Shown: positions 36,419-45,060 of the stretch, piece after piece
How the letters are laid out: every line of letters begins with the position of its first letter
How positions within the stretch are numbered: the stretch's first letter is position 1
Origin: Dyadobacter frigoris
Lineage (GTDB): Bacteria > Bacteroidota > Bacteroidia > Cytophagales > Spirosomataceae
Direction: 5' to 3'
Assembly (NCBI RefSeq): GCF_005280585.1
Contig: NZ_SZVO01000021.1
Location: 60,589 to 124,588, forward strand
DNA length: 64,000 bases
Notes under the pieces: model-generated
What the model saw: only the letters and a program-made list of their open reading frames with translations
The model's database searches: none
What the model was told of the DNA's origin: nothing
Made by a program: the position numbers and the translations under genes

Positions 36419-38779
36419 TTGTTACTCGAAGCAACCGAAACTTTCTGGCTTTGGCAATTTTCAGGAAGATTGCATCCATTAATGGTCCACTTTCCGATCG
36501 GACTGTTGTGTGTCGCCATAGTACTTGAATTGATTGACTGGAAGCGTAAATCTGAAGGATTGCGTGAGGCAATCAAGCTGCTTACCCGGATCGGTGCGAT
36601 CAGTGCTGTATTGGCAGTAATATTTGGCTTACTCCTGGCAAGTCAGGAAGAATCCAGCGGTACAAGTCTCAAAATTCACCAGTGGGCCGGCATCGCCACA
36701 ATGACCTTATCTGTGCTGGCAGCATTGTCATTGAGTTTCAATAACCGAAAAGCATTTCGCTCGATCCTATTTATTACGGTTTGCGGAGTTTCTTTTACAG
36801 GTCATTACGGAGCCATGCTTACCCATGGCGATGACTACCTTTCAAGTGTTCTCCCTTTCTCGGAGCCCGCTAAAACCAAAGGCGCGGAAGAACCACAATT
36901 TGCACTTATAAGCAATACAGGTGCGCTAAGTCCGCAGCAAATCCAGCAGCTGAATGTGGAAGTAAGAACGATTTTAGCGCATAATTGTTACAGTTGCCAT
37001 AGCGAAACTAAAACAAAAGGAGAATTAAGGCTGGATAGCAAGGATGCAATTATGAAAGGTGGTGAAGACGGCCTGGTTGTTGTTCCGAATCATCCCGATA
37101 AAAGTGAGATTATCAGAAGGATAACTTTGCAGCAGGGAGATAAAGAAGCCATGCCAACCAAAGGGAAAAGACTAACAGAAAAAGAAATCCGTATACTTAA
37201 ATTCTGGATAGAAAAAGGTGCCGTATGGCCGGACGGAAAAGAGAAAAGCATTTACCGTGTTGCGGCACTTGAACCCCGCACCCCAGCTATTCCGGCAGCC
37301 AGCGGTGATATTGTTTTGCTCGTTGACCGATTTGTAAATGCTTATTTTCAGAAAAACAAAATTGGCTGGAAACCTGTTGTGGACGACCGCACTTATATGA
37401 GAAGGGTGTATCTCGACATCATTGGTTTGTTGCCGGCACCGGAAAAAGTTGATGCTTTTATTGCCGATACGAGACCCGATAAACGTGAAGTTTTGGCAAG
37501 AGAATTACTTAACAGAAACGATGATTACGCACAACATTGGATGTCTTTCTGGAACGATGCTTTGAGAAATGATTACTCGGGAACTGGATATATTACCGGC
37601 GGGCGGTTTGATATTACAAAATGGCTTTATACTTCATTGGAAGAAAATAAACCATACAATTGGTTTGTAAAAGAACTGATCAGCCCAACCAAAGAATCAG
37701 CTGGTTTTATCAAAGGAATTAAATGGAGAGGAACGATCAATTCCAGTCAACGTACTGAAATGCAGGCTGCCCAAAACGTCTCGCAGGTGTTATTAGGACT
37801 TAACCTGAAATGTGCTTCTTGCCATGACAGTTTTATAAGTGACTGGAAATTAGCGGATTCTTATGCGTTTGCAAATATTTTTGCAGATACGTTGCTTGAA
37901 ATCAACCGTTGTGACAAACCGACGGGGAAAATTGCAGCAACTAAAATTCTGTTCCCAGAACTGGGAGAAATCAGCGTAAATAAAAGCACAGAAAAACGTC
38001 TGCGTCAACTGGCTGACTTGCTCGTCCAACCAAAAGACGGGCGACTTTACAGAACGGCTGTCAACCGTATCTGGGCTCAATTGCTTGGTCGGGGCATTGT
38101 AGAGCCAGTGGATATGATGGATAATATCCCTTGGAGCGAAGATTTGCTGGACTGGCTGGCATCTGATTTTGTCACCAATGGCTATGATATGAAGAAACTC
38201 ATATACACCATTGTGACTTCTAGGGCATATCAACTTCCGTCGTCGACGATTAAAGAGCCGGGCGATATGATGTCTGAAAATTACAAGTTTACGGGGATGG
38301 TGCGACGTCGCCTCACAGCAGAACAATTTACGGATGCCATCAGCAGTGCTTTCAATCCAATGTATGCAGATTCGGCTGTTGTGTTTAAATTATTACCTGA
38401 GAAATTTAAAACCAAATTACCGTTTGCCAGAGCAGGATTTGTAAAAAATGACCCTTTCCTGACTTCTTTGGGAAGACCAAACAGGGAAACTGTAAGTACA
38501 AGCCGCACCTCGCAGGCCAATTTGCTGCAGGCCCTTGAACTCACCAATGGTAGTAAATTTACTGAAACACTCAGGCGCGGCGCCAAAGAATGGAAGGTAA
38601 AATACCCCAATGCTGATTCGCTGGTCACTGAGCTTTATAAGCGTGCACTGGGAAGAAATCCAATCCCGAAAGAAATGGATGTGGCCAGGAAAATACTTGG
38701 GCCAAAACCAAGCGAAGAAGGAATTCAGGATTTGGTCTGGGCTTTAGCAATGGGCCCCGAATTTCAGCTGATTTATTAA
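36419..38779 (+). CDS. Membrane di-haem c-type protein with DUF2231, PSCyt1, DUF1549 and DUF1553 domains
   Basis: A 786-residue membrane-anchored protein. Residues about 15-140 hold four hydrophobic segments of the DUF2231 type (LHPLMVHFPIGLL). A planctomycete-type cytochrome domain follows with the haem motif CYSCH at 190-194 and the possible Met ligand in EAMPTKGKRLTEKE near 240. DUF1549 covers about 300-500 (RRVYLDIIGLLPAP) and contains a second haem-like motif, CASCH at 465-469. DUF1553 covers about 535-770 (YRTAVNRIWAQLLGRGIVEP). No ATG fits; the start is the TTG at 36419, since an in-frame stop lies just upstream and the next Met is inside the membrane domain. It is followed by DUF1501, its usual neighbour. 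Electron transfer or surface/periplasmic oxidation is plausible; the reaction is unknown. Confidence 0.88.
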   Translation: MLLEATETFWLWQFSGRLHPLMVHFPIGLLCVAIVLELIDWKRKSEGLREAIKLLTRIGAISAVLAVIFGLLLASQEESSGTSLKIHQWAGIATMTLSVLAALSLSFNNRKAFRSILFITVCGVSFTGHYGAMLTHGDDYLSSVLPFSEPAKTKGAEEPQFALISNTGALSPQQIQQLNVEVRTILAHNCYSCHSETKTKGELRLDSKDAIMKGGEDGLVVVPNHPDKSEIIRRITLQQGDKEAMPTKGKRLTEKEIRILKFWIEKGAVWPDGKEKSIYRVAALEPRTPAIPAASGDIVLLVDRFVNAYFQKNKIGWKPVVDDRTYMRRVYLDIIGLLPAPEKVDAFIADTRPDKREVLARELLNRNDDYAQHWMSFWNDALRNDYSGTGYITGGRFDITKWLYTSLEENKPYNWFVKELISPTKESAGFIKGIKWRGTINSSQRTEMQAAQNVSQVLLGLNLKCASCHDSFISDWKLADSYAFANIFADTLLEINRCDKPTGKIAATKILFPELGEISVNKSTEKRLRQLADLLVQPKDGRLYRTAVNRIWAQLLGRGIVEPVDMMDNIPWSEDLLDWLASDFVTNGYDMKKLIYTIVTSRAYQLPSSTIKEPGDMMSENYKFTGMVRRRLTAEQFTDAISSAFNPMYADSAVVFKLLPEKFKTKLPFARAGFVKNDPFLTSLGRPNRETVSTSRTSQANLLQALELTNGSKFTETLRRGAKEWKVKYPNADSLVTELYKRALGRNPIPKEMDVARKILGPKPSEEGIQDLVWALAMGPEFQLIY

Positions 38780-38852
38780 TCTGTTTGCATAAAAAATCGT
38801 TAGTCAGTTCGAAGTTTACATATTCAACTTCAATCATTAATATTGGAATAAA

Positions 38853-40280
38853 ATGAAAAGCAATTGGAACAGAAGAGAATTCCTGCAAAGAACCAGCGCC
38901 GCTACTTTGGCGGCTATGGCGGCCGCATCTCCCATAGCAAATTTATTGTCTGGTTGTAAACGCATTGGTGCATCTGAGGCCACCGCTGATACGGTAATTC
39001 TGCTTTGGATGGCCGGCGGAATGGCACATACCGAAACTTTTGACCCAAAACGTTTCACACAATATGAAACAGGAATGGAGGGTAACAGAGTACTAAGTAC
39101 TTTCAAACCAATTCCAACAATTCTGGACGGCATCAATTTCTCGGACGGATTGCAATCTATTGGAAAAGTGATGGACAAAGGAACGCTGATCCGTTCATAT
39201 CAGGCAGCAGACATGGGCCACATTCTGCATTCACGCCATCAATATCATTGGCATACCTGCTATGAACCGCCGCAAACGGTTGCGGCCCCGCATATTGGCT
39301 CATGGATTGCCAAGGAACTTGGCCCTAAGAATCCGGTAATTCCTGCTTTCATAGATATTGGCCAGCGCTTTACAGTTGGTGAAGCCGAAGAACTTAAGGC
39401 ATTCCATACAGCCGGATTTCTTGGAAACGAATACGGTCCTTTTTCGATCCCCGATCCAAGTCAGGGACTGGAGAGCGTACGTCCGCCGGTGGGCATGGAT
39501 GCAAAAAGATTCGAAAGAAGAAACCAGCTTTATAACGATCTGATCAGCAGTAGCCCGGTTGGTGAATTTGGAAGTGATTATCAGAAAGAATCACTGAAAC
39601 GCTCGATGGAACAAGCATATATGCTTTTGAATTCTCCTGAATCAAAGGCTTTTGATTTGAGCACTGAACCCAAAGAAGTTTATGATATTTATAACACCGG
39701 CCGGTTTGGACTTGGCTGTTTGCTTGCCAGAAGATTGACTGAACAAGGGGCCAGGTTTATAAGCGTAACCACTGAATACGAGCCTTTCAAAGGCTTTGAT
39801 ACCCATGAAAATGGTCATACAAGGATGGTTGATATGAAAAAAATGATCGACGGTCCAATCGCACAGCTGGTAAAAGATCTGGACAAATCAGGACATTTGG
39901 ACCGGACTATGATCGTGCTGGCCAGTGAGTTCAGCCGGGACATGATGGTGGAAGGAAAACCGGATGCCAAAGTGAAAGAGCAGGTACAACAGCCAGACAT
40001 TCTTTCTGATCCGAAATTTTATGGAATGCACCGCCATTTTACCGATGCGGGGTCAATGCTGATGTTTGGAGGGGGTATCAAAAAAGGATTTGTTTATGGT
40101 AAAACTGCCGATGAGCGGCCTTGTAAAACCATTGAAAACCCGATCAAGATCGATCAGGTCCATCAGACGATTTATCATGCTTTGGGCATTGCAGAAGATA
40201 CCCAGTATGAGGTTGAAAAACGTCCGTTTTATACAACACCCGACGGAAAAGGAAAAGCTGTATTGGAATTGCTTTCCTGA
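38853..40280 (+). CDS. Tat-exported DUF1501-family (sulfatase-like fold) protein
   Basis: A 475-residue DUF1501 protein. A twin-arginine signal (NRREFLQRTSAA) leads into an Ala-rich hydrophobic stretch and a possible lipobox Cys at about residue 35 (LLSGC). The body has DUF1501 landmarks: VILLWMAGGMAHTETFDPK near 47-65, the HILHSRHQYHWHTC histidine cluster near 121-134, FDTHENGHTRM near 315-325 and VLASEFSR near 351-358. DUF1501 belongs to the alkaline-phosphatase/sulfatase superfamily by fold, but the true substrate class is not established. It is encoded 73 bases after the DUF1549/DUF1553 cytochrome protein, a pairing widespread in Planctomycetota and Bacteroidota, and is the last gene before a terminator. 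Confidence 0.9.
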   Translation: MKSNWNRREFLQRTSAATLAAMAAASPIANLLSGCKRIGASEATADTVILLWMAGGMAHTETFDPKRFTQYETGMEGNRVLSTFKPIPTILDGINFSDGLQSIGKVMDKGTLIRSYQAADMGHILHSRHQYHWHTCYEPPQTVAAPHIGSWIAKELGPKNPVIPAFIDIGQRFTVGEAEELKAFHTAGFLGNEYGPFSIPDPSQGLESVRPPVGMDAKRFERRNQLYNDLISSSPVGEFGSDYQKESLKRSMEQAYMLLNSPESKAFDLSTEPKEVYDIYNTGRFGLGCLLARRLTEQGARFISVTTEYEPFKGFDTHENGHTRMVDMKKMIDGPIAQLVKDLDKSGHLDRTMIVLASEFSRDMMVEGKPDAKVKEQVQQPDILSDPKFYGMHRHFTDAGSMLMFGGGIKKGFVYGKTADERPCKTIENPIKIDQVHQTIYHALGIAEDTQYEVEKRPFYTTPDGKGKAVLELLS

Positions 40281-40299
40281 TAAATTTCAATCCACAAGA

Positions 40300-40333
40300 A
40301 AAAGCTGTCCCAACTTAAACGGGGACAGCTTTT
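40300..40333 (+). terminator. Rho-independent terminator after the DUF1501 gene
   Basis: A perfect 12-base inverted repeat (AAAAGCTGTCCC / GGGACAGCTTTT) with a 10-base loop ending in TTTTCT, 20 bases beyond the DUF1501 stop. It closes the sigma-FecR-SusCD-cytochrome-DUF1501 block. Confidence 0.9.
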
Positions 40334-40483
40334 CTGCTATAAAATCAAACTCTGAAATCCTTACCCGAATTCACATTTTGTACAATTCCGGATCTGCTTC
40401 TTTTTCTTAGACATAGCCAGCTTTTATACTCCATCCATCGTAGTAGCTTCAATTTTATCTCTGTACGTATGAATAAACCCAGA

Positions 40484-41080
40484 TTACGCGATAGAAAATG
40501 ACAAAGATTGATTTTGCGCTTTGGTATATTCCCAGAGCCCAGTGAACCATTCTCTTCGTTTTAAGTTTAAAGCTATTTTAAGAACAAATTTTCCATTTGT
40601 TTCTTCAAAATATGCTCCAATCGCGAAGGTTTTGTACCGGAGCGTTGATAAGGTATGTTGGACTTTGCTATTAAGAATAAATTGTCGAAAGAGCGCCATT
40701 AGATTGTAACCGGTCATCGCAAAAATTAAAGATGCTTCAGTGCAAAAAAACTGTTTCAGATTGAAACTATCAAGACCGAAATCAGCCTTAAGTTCTTTGA
40801 TTCTGTTCACGGAATCGGCCCGTCCTCTATATAGACGCCATATTTCAGCTGATGGCAAGTTCATGTTGGTCACGTAGCATCCGTAACGATATTGATTATA
40901 AATCTCTTCATCTTTAAATAACCTTAGCGTCTTTCCCGCTGCCTGGGGCCGTTCTTTTATTAGTTGCCGAACAACGACCGTACGCCTGGGCCTGTCCCAT
41001 TGTAAATCCTAATCCAATTTGCCTCAGAGATCATTCTCTGAATCGGTTCGCAGAGACGTGCTGCAACGATATAATTAATA
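40484..41080 (-). pseudogene. IS1380-type transposase remnant (C-terminal part)
   Basis: On the minus strand the frame from about 41008 down to 40484 reads as the C-terminal third of an IS1380-family transposase: RPRRTVVVRQLIKERPQ, then NMNLPSAEIWRLYRGRADSVN and RIKELKADFGLDSFNLKQFF, with the conserved YRGRAD and the catalytic-domain Glu region. Just upstream another frame (41076-41010) gives NYIVAARLCEPIQRMISEA, which is the preceding part of the same protein, so about 25-35 codons have been lost and the frame shifted near 41005-41030. Further upstream the similarity fades with stops. The element is therefore dead. Its inverted-repeat ends were not identified. Confidence 0.8.
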
Positions 41081-41340
41081 GGCTTTTACCGTGATTCGGG
41101 ACAATCAAAAATCACCTTAGATCGGTCCGATTCGTCTTGTCTCCTGGCTGGATATTCTGGATATTGAGTAATTCTCAATTCCTTACATTCTGTTCAGACT
41201 CGAAAAGATAAAAAAGGATGAGGCAATTTCTATAGAACAATATACTTCATGAGTTATTGAATTTACCATCTACTTTTATCACTTTATCTTACAAATCTAA
41301 CTTTTATCCTTCCGTCTGAATTAACTTTGCAGACATAGGA

Positions 41341-41667
41341 GAGTATGTGCCACGATTCCGATTTCACCCTTACTTAACACAAAGATTAGCGATCACATTT
41401 GTAATTTCGAGAAAAGTCCTGGCAACGAACGCCGATGACGTGATAGCCTGGTTCAACGACTGAATTCGGGAAACAGCCAGCCAAGCCTCCAAAAAACACA
41501 ACTGGCTTTCTGAGGAATAGGGCGGTTACCGATGGTATTATAAAAACGGATCAACAAACAAAATAAAACTTTTCAACAAACTCAGGTTTGTACTAGATCC
41601 TGAAATTTGCAATGATGAAATGAATGTCGCTGACATTTTACTCATCATTGATAAATCTCAAAGTAAC
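41341..41667 (+). pseudogene. Decayed reading frame of unknown origin upstream of the MBL-fold gene
   Basis: In the frame of the next gene, 41341-41667 reads as protein-like sequence broken by TGA (41461) and TAG (41518): ITFVISRKVLATNADDVIAW, stop, IRETASQASKKHNWLSEE, stop, GGYRWYYKNGSTNKIKLFN and onward into the MBL frame. I do not recognise the family. A TAACTTTG box at about 41321-41330, a fit to the -7 consensus, precedes it, as if a small gene with its promoter had decayed here. The last 16 codons are why the downstream frame appears to start early. Confidence 0.4.
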
Positions 41668-42798
41668 ATGACACGGATCAAAACACTTTTAAAGAAAATG
41701 GCTATTGGAGCACTGATTCTTATCAGCGTGGTGACTGCTTCGGTATCGGCATTCATGCTTCATCCCAAATTTGGCGAGCTGCCTGTTGGAGAACGACAGA
41801 TACGGATCAGCAGGTCCCCCAACTTCAGAAATGGCCGGTTTCAGAACCGTACTGAAACACCCACATATGCGCCTGGTTATAGTCTTGCGGGCGAATTACA
41901 TAAACAAATTTTCAAAAAATATCCCGGGCGATGCCCTCAATCGGCAATTCCATCAGTAAAGACAGACCTGCTTCATTTAACGGAAGATAGTAATGTAATC
42001 GTCTGGTTTGGGCATTCTTCGTGCTTTATTAAAGTAGATGGCAAAACAATTTTGATAGATCCGGTTTTTAGCGGAAGTGTATCCCCTATACCGAGAACCG
42101 GAAAATCGTTCAAGGGAACTGACTTCTATATCGCAGAAGACTTCCCACCTATCGATTATCTGCTGATTTCCCATGATCATTACGACCACCTTGACTACAA
42201 AACCGCATTGGCTTTGAAGAATAAAGCACGGCAAGTAATCTGCGGTCTTGGCGTGGGCGCACATTTTGAACGCTGGGGTTATCGTGCAGATCAATTGATT
42301 GAAATGGATTGGGATGAAACAGTGAAAATTGACACTGACTTTGCTATTCACGTGCTTCCTGCGAGGCATAAATCAGGAAGAGGGTTCAGACAAAATCGTA
42401 CTCTTTGGGTTTCATTTCTGATACAGACACCCAAGAAAAAGATCTATTACAGTGGAGATAGCGGTTACGACAAACATTTCTCCGAGATAGGAAATAAGTA
42501 CGGCCCTATCGACCTGGCTATATTGGAAAATGGCCAGTACGACAGCGCATGGCATTATGTTCACATGCTTCCGCACGAAACCATGCAAGCCGCCAGTGAC
42601 CTAAAGGCCAAACAGATGCTTCCGGTTCATCATTCCAAGTTTATTTTGGCAAGGCATCCCTGGGACGAACCTTTGGCAAGAATTGACGAACTTAGCAAAG
42701 GATCTGAAATAGGGATACTAACACCTGTAATTGGTGAGCCCATCAAACTGGAAGAAAGCTACCAGCCGTTTAGGAAATGGTGGAAAGCTATTGATTAA
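41668..42798 (+). CDS. MBL-fold metallohydrolase (NAPE-PLD/UlaG-like branch)
   Basis: A 376-residue metallo-beta-lactamase-fold hydrolase. The start is placed at the ATG at 41668, giving an N-terminal membrane anchor or signal (residues 9-31, MAIGALILISVVTASVSAFM); the frame extends upstream only through decayed sequence. The zinc motif is ISHDHYDHLD, with His169, His171, Asp173 and His174. Other elements: VIVWFGHSSCFIKVDGKTILIDPVF near 110-135, ARHKSGRGF, YYSGDSGYDKHF (Asp ligand), and LPVHHSKFILARHPWDEP near 325. The layout matches the group containing NAPE-hydrolysing phospholipase D and lactonase-like enzymes; the substrate is unknown. An AraC regulator follows after 12 bases, so they are likely co-transcribed. 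Confidence 0.88.
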   Translation: MTRIKTLLKKMAIGALILISVVTASVSAFMLHPKFGELPVGERQIRISRSPNFRNGRFQNRTETPTYAPGYSLAGELHKQIFKKYPGRCPQSAIPSVKTDLLHLTEDSNVIVWFGHSSCFIKVDGKTILIDPVFSGSVSPIPRTGKSFKGTDFYIAEDFPPIDYLLISHDHYDHLDYKTALALKNKARQVICGLGVGAHFERWGYRADQLIEMDWDETVKIDTDFAIHVLPARHKSGRGFRQNRTLWVSFLIQTPKKKIYYSGDSGYDKHFSEIGNKYGPIDLAILENGQYDSAWHYVHMLPHETMQAASDLKAKQMLPVHHSKFILARHPWDEPLARIDELSKGSEIGILTPVIGEPIKLEESYQPFRKWWKAID

Positions 42799-42810
42799 AC
42801 ATAGAAGATT

Positions 42811-43599
42811 ATGAGACTTACCAAGATTACATCCTGTTACATAGGCCCGCAGATTTCGCCTGAACAATTTATTTCAGAACATTTCTTTTTGTTCCTGATA
42901 AAAGGAAGCATTACCGGTTATGACGGACACAAAAGCTACACCATGAAAGCTGGCGAATACTGCCTGGCGCGTAAAAACCATTTGGGCAGGTATCACAAGC
43001 AAAAGGACAACGGGGAATTTGAAAAGATTGTCATTGTGTTTGATGCTGTTTTTTTGCACGAATTTAAATCAAAATATCAGGTAGGTGAAGGAAGCTTCCA
43101 TTCAGAAAATGCATTCCTGTTATTGAAAAAAGATGAAATGGTATCTAACTTTATAAGCTCGCTGACACCATATTATGATTCGCGGGGAAAGATAGACGAG
43201 ACTTTTTCAAGGGTAAAACGGGAGGAACTGTTGCTGATCCTGCTGCGGACAAATCCAGGCCTGGGCAGCATCCTCTTTGACTTCGCCGCTCCCGGAAAAA
43301 TAGACTTGGAATCGTTTATGAACCAAAACTACAGGTTCAATGTAAGTCTTGAACGCTTTGCGTACCTTACCGGTAGAAGTTTGTCCGCTTTTAAAAAGGA
43401 ATTCCGGCAGATCTTCTCTGAAACACCAAGTCGTTGGCTCATCCAAAAGCGGTTGAAAGAGGCTCATTTTTTAATTGGCACCAAAGGCAAAAAACCATCG
43501 GATATCTATGTGGACCTGGGTTTTGAAGACCTATCGCATTTTTCTTTTGTTTTTAAAAAGAAATTTGGGCTTAATCCATCCGATTTGCGCATCAGTTAA
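42811..43599 (+). CDS. AraC-family transcriptional regulator
   Basis: A 262-residue regulator with an N-terminal sensor domain (residues 1-150, cupin-like: KGSITGYDGHKSYTMKAGEYCLARKNH) and a C-terminal AraC DNA-binding domain (about 165-262). The two helix-turn-helix units are visible as SLERFAYLTGRSLSAFKKEFRQIFSETPSRWL and PSDIYVDLGFEDLSHFSFVFKKKFGLNPSDLR. It lies between the MBL-fold hydrolase and an NAD-dependent epimerase/reductase, all on one strand, and probably controls one or both. The effector is unknown. Confidence 0.92.
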   Translation: MRLTKITSCYIGPQISPEQFISEHFFLFLIKGSITGYDGHKSYTMKAGEYCLARKNHLGRYHKQKDNGEFEKIVIVFDAVFLHEFKSKYQVGEGSFHSENAFLLLKKDEMVSNFISSLTPYYDSRGKIDETFSRVKREELLLILLRTNPGLGSILFDFAAPGKIDLESFMNQNYRFNVSLERFAYLTGRSLSAFKKEFRQIFSETPSRWLIQKRLKEAHFLIGTKGKKPSDIYVDLGFEDLSHFSFVFKKKFGLNPSDLRIS

Positions 43600-43714
43600 T
43601 CTGACCTCATTTTGCATATTAATTTAACTTTCCAGCAAACTAAAGTATGACGTTTCAGCAAAATGCATTGCGATATTTAGGTAGAAATTTGTGCAGTCAA
43701 AAAACAATTATATT

Positions 43715-44764
43715 ATGGCACAATCAAATGAAAATACCAAAGTGCTTGTTACCGGTGGAACAGGTTTTGTAGGTGTTCACTGCATTCAGCAGCTTTTACA
43801 GCAAGGCTATCGGGTACATACCACGATCCGTTCCATGAAGCGAAGTGGCGACGTGATTGAAATGCTCAGGAACGGTGGGATTTCTGATTTTGGCACACTA
43901 AAATTCATCGAAGCTGATCTCACTGACGACACGAATTGGGACAACGCAGTTGAGGGGTGTCAATATGTACTGCACGTAGCTTCGCCAATAGGGCTGACTG
44001 CTCCCAAAGATGAAAATGAAATGATCAAGCCTGCCCTTGAAGGAACGCTGCGGGTATTGAAAGCTGCGCGCGACGGCGGAGTCAAACGTGTTGTGATGAC
44101 TTCTAATTTTGGTGCTGTCGGCTATAGCCACAACGATACCAGCAAAGTGATTACCGAAGAAAGCTGGACAAATCCAAACGAGAAGGGTTTATCGGCTTAC
44201 AACAAATCAAAGGTACTGGCCGAAAAAGCCGCATGGGATTTTATGCAGCAGCAAGGTGGCAATATGGAGCTTTCTGTGATCAATCCTGTCGGGATCTTTG
44301 GACCAGCACTAGGTCCGGAACTGTCAAGCGGGTTTCAGCTTTTGAAACAGATTCTGGATGGCTCTATGAAGAGAATCCCCAAGATGACATTGGGTATTGC
44401 AGACGTCCGAGATGTGGCAGATCTGCACATCCGTGCGATGATAAGTCCGGAAGCGAAAGGTCAACGTTTTTTGGCCATATCAGGAGAAATCATGACCCTG
44501 CCTCAGATCGCATCGTTTTTTAAAAGCGAGCTTGGCGATCAGTTTACACACATCTCAACGAAAACGATGCCTAACTGGATTGTGCGGATTGCCGCTCTTT
44601 TTAATGCCAGGGCGAAAAGTGTTGTCCCGCAATTAGGCAGATACCGCGTCGCAAGCAATGAAAAAGCCAAAAAGTTATTGGACTGGAAACCGCGGACCAA
44701 TCAAGAAGCACTTGTTGCCACAGCGCTAAGTATGGTCCAGTTTGGCCAAATTAAAACAGAATGA
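43715..44764 (+). CDS. NAD-dependent epimerase/dehydratase-family aldehyde reductase
   Basis: A 349-residue extended-SDR protein similar to dihydroflavonol-4-reductase-like aldehyde reductases. The ATG at 43715 is preferred over a GTG at 43691, since the sequence then begins MAQSNENTKVLVTGGTGFVG with the cofactor glycines at about 13-18. Further marks: VLHVASPIGLT near 82-92, the catalytic YNKSK (YxxxK) near 160-164, and a substrate lid ending NPVGIFGPALGPELS. It acts in the cytoplasm on a small carbonyl or sugar-like substrate; which one cannot be told. The AraC gene ends 115 bases upstream, so it may be the regulator's target. Confidence 0.88.
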   Translation: MAQSNENTKVLVTGGTGFVGVHCIQQLLQQGYRVHTTIRSMKRSGDVIEMLRNGGISDFGTLKFIEADLTDDTNWDNAVEGCQYVLHVASPIGLTAPKDENEMIKPALEGTLRVLKAARDGGVKRVVMTSNFGAVGYSHNDTSKVITEESWTNPNEKGLSAYNKSKVLAEKAAWDFMQQQGGNMELSVINPVGIFGPALGPELSSGFQLLKQILDGSMKRIPKMTLGIADVRDVADLHIRAMISPEAKGQRFLAISGEIMTLPQIASFFKSELGDQFTHISTKTMPNWIVRIAALFNARAKSVVPQLGRYRVASNEKAKKLLDWKPRTNQEALVATALSMVQFGQIKTE

Positions 44765-45060
44765 CGATTCGTACTAAATCTTGACCGGATAAAAATGGCG
44801 GCTCAATTAATCCCAAATCACCTGATGCGAAGCCGGGGTATAGTGATATTCGTTCGAATTTTCAACTTGTCATATGAGCTATTACTTTCCTGTTGAAATT
44901 GACATATAAATCGTCAACGAACGCAGGCAATAGGAACATACAAATGCTTTCTCAGCATAATTAAACCCAAAGCCGCTAAAAGTACGGTACAAAATATTGC
45001 CAGACAGAACAGGCATCACTCACCTGATTGGCATCGCTATGCCAATTAAATTCATCTAAA

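Noticed and set aside
37850..38326. 158-codon minus-strand frame inside the DUF1553 region
   Set aside because: Antisense shadow of a well-supported gene.
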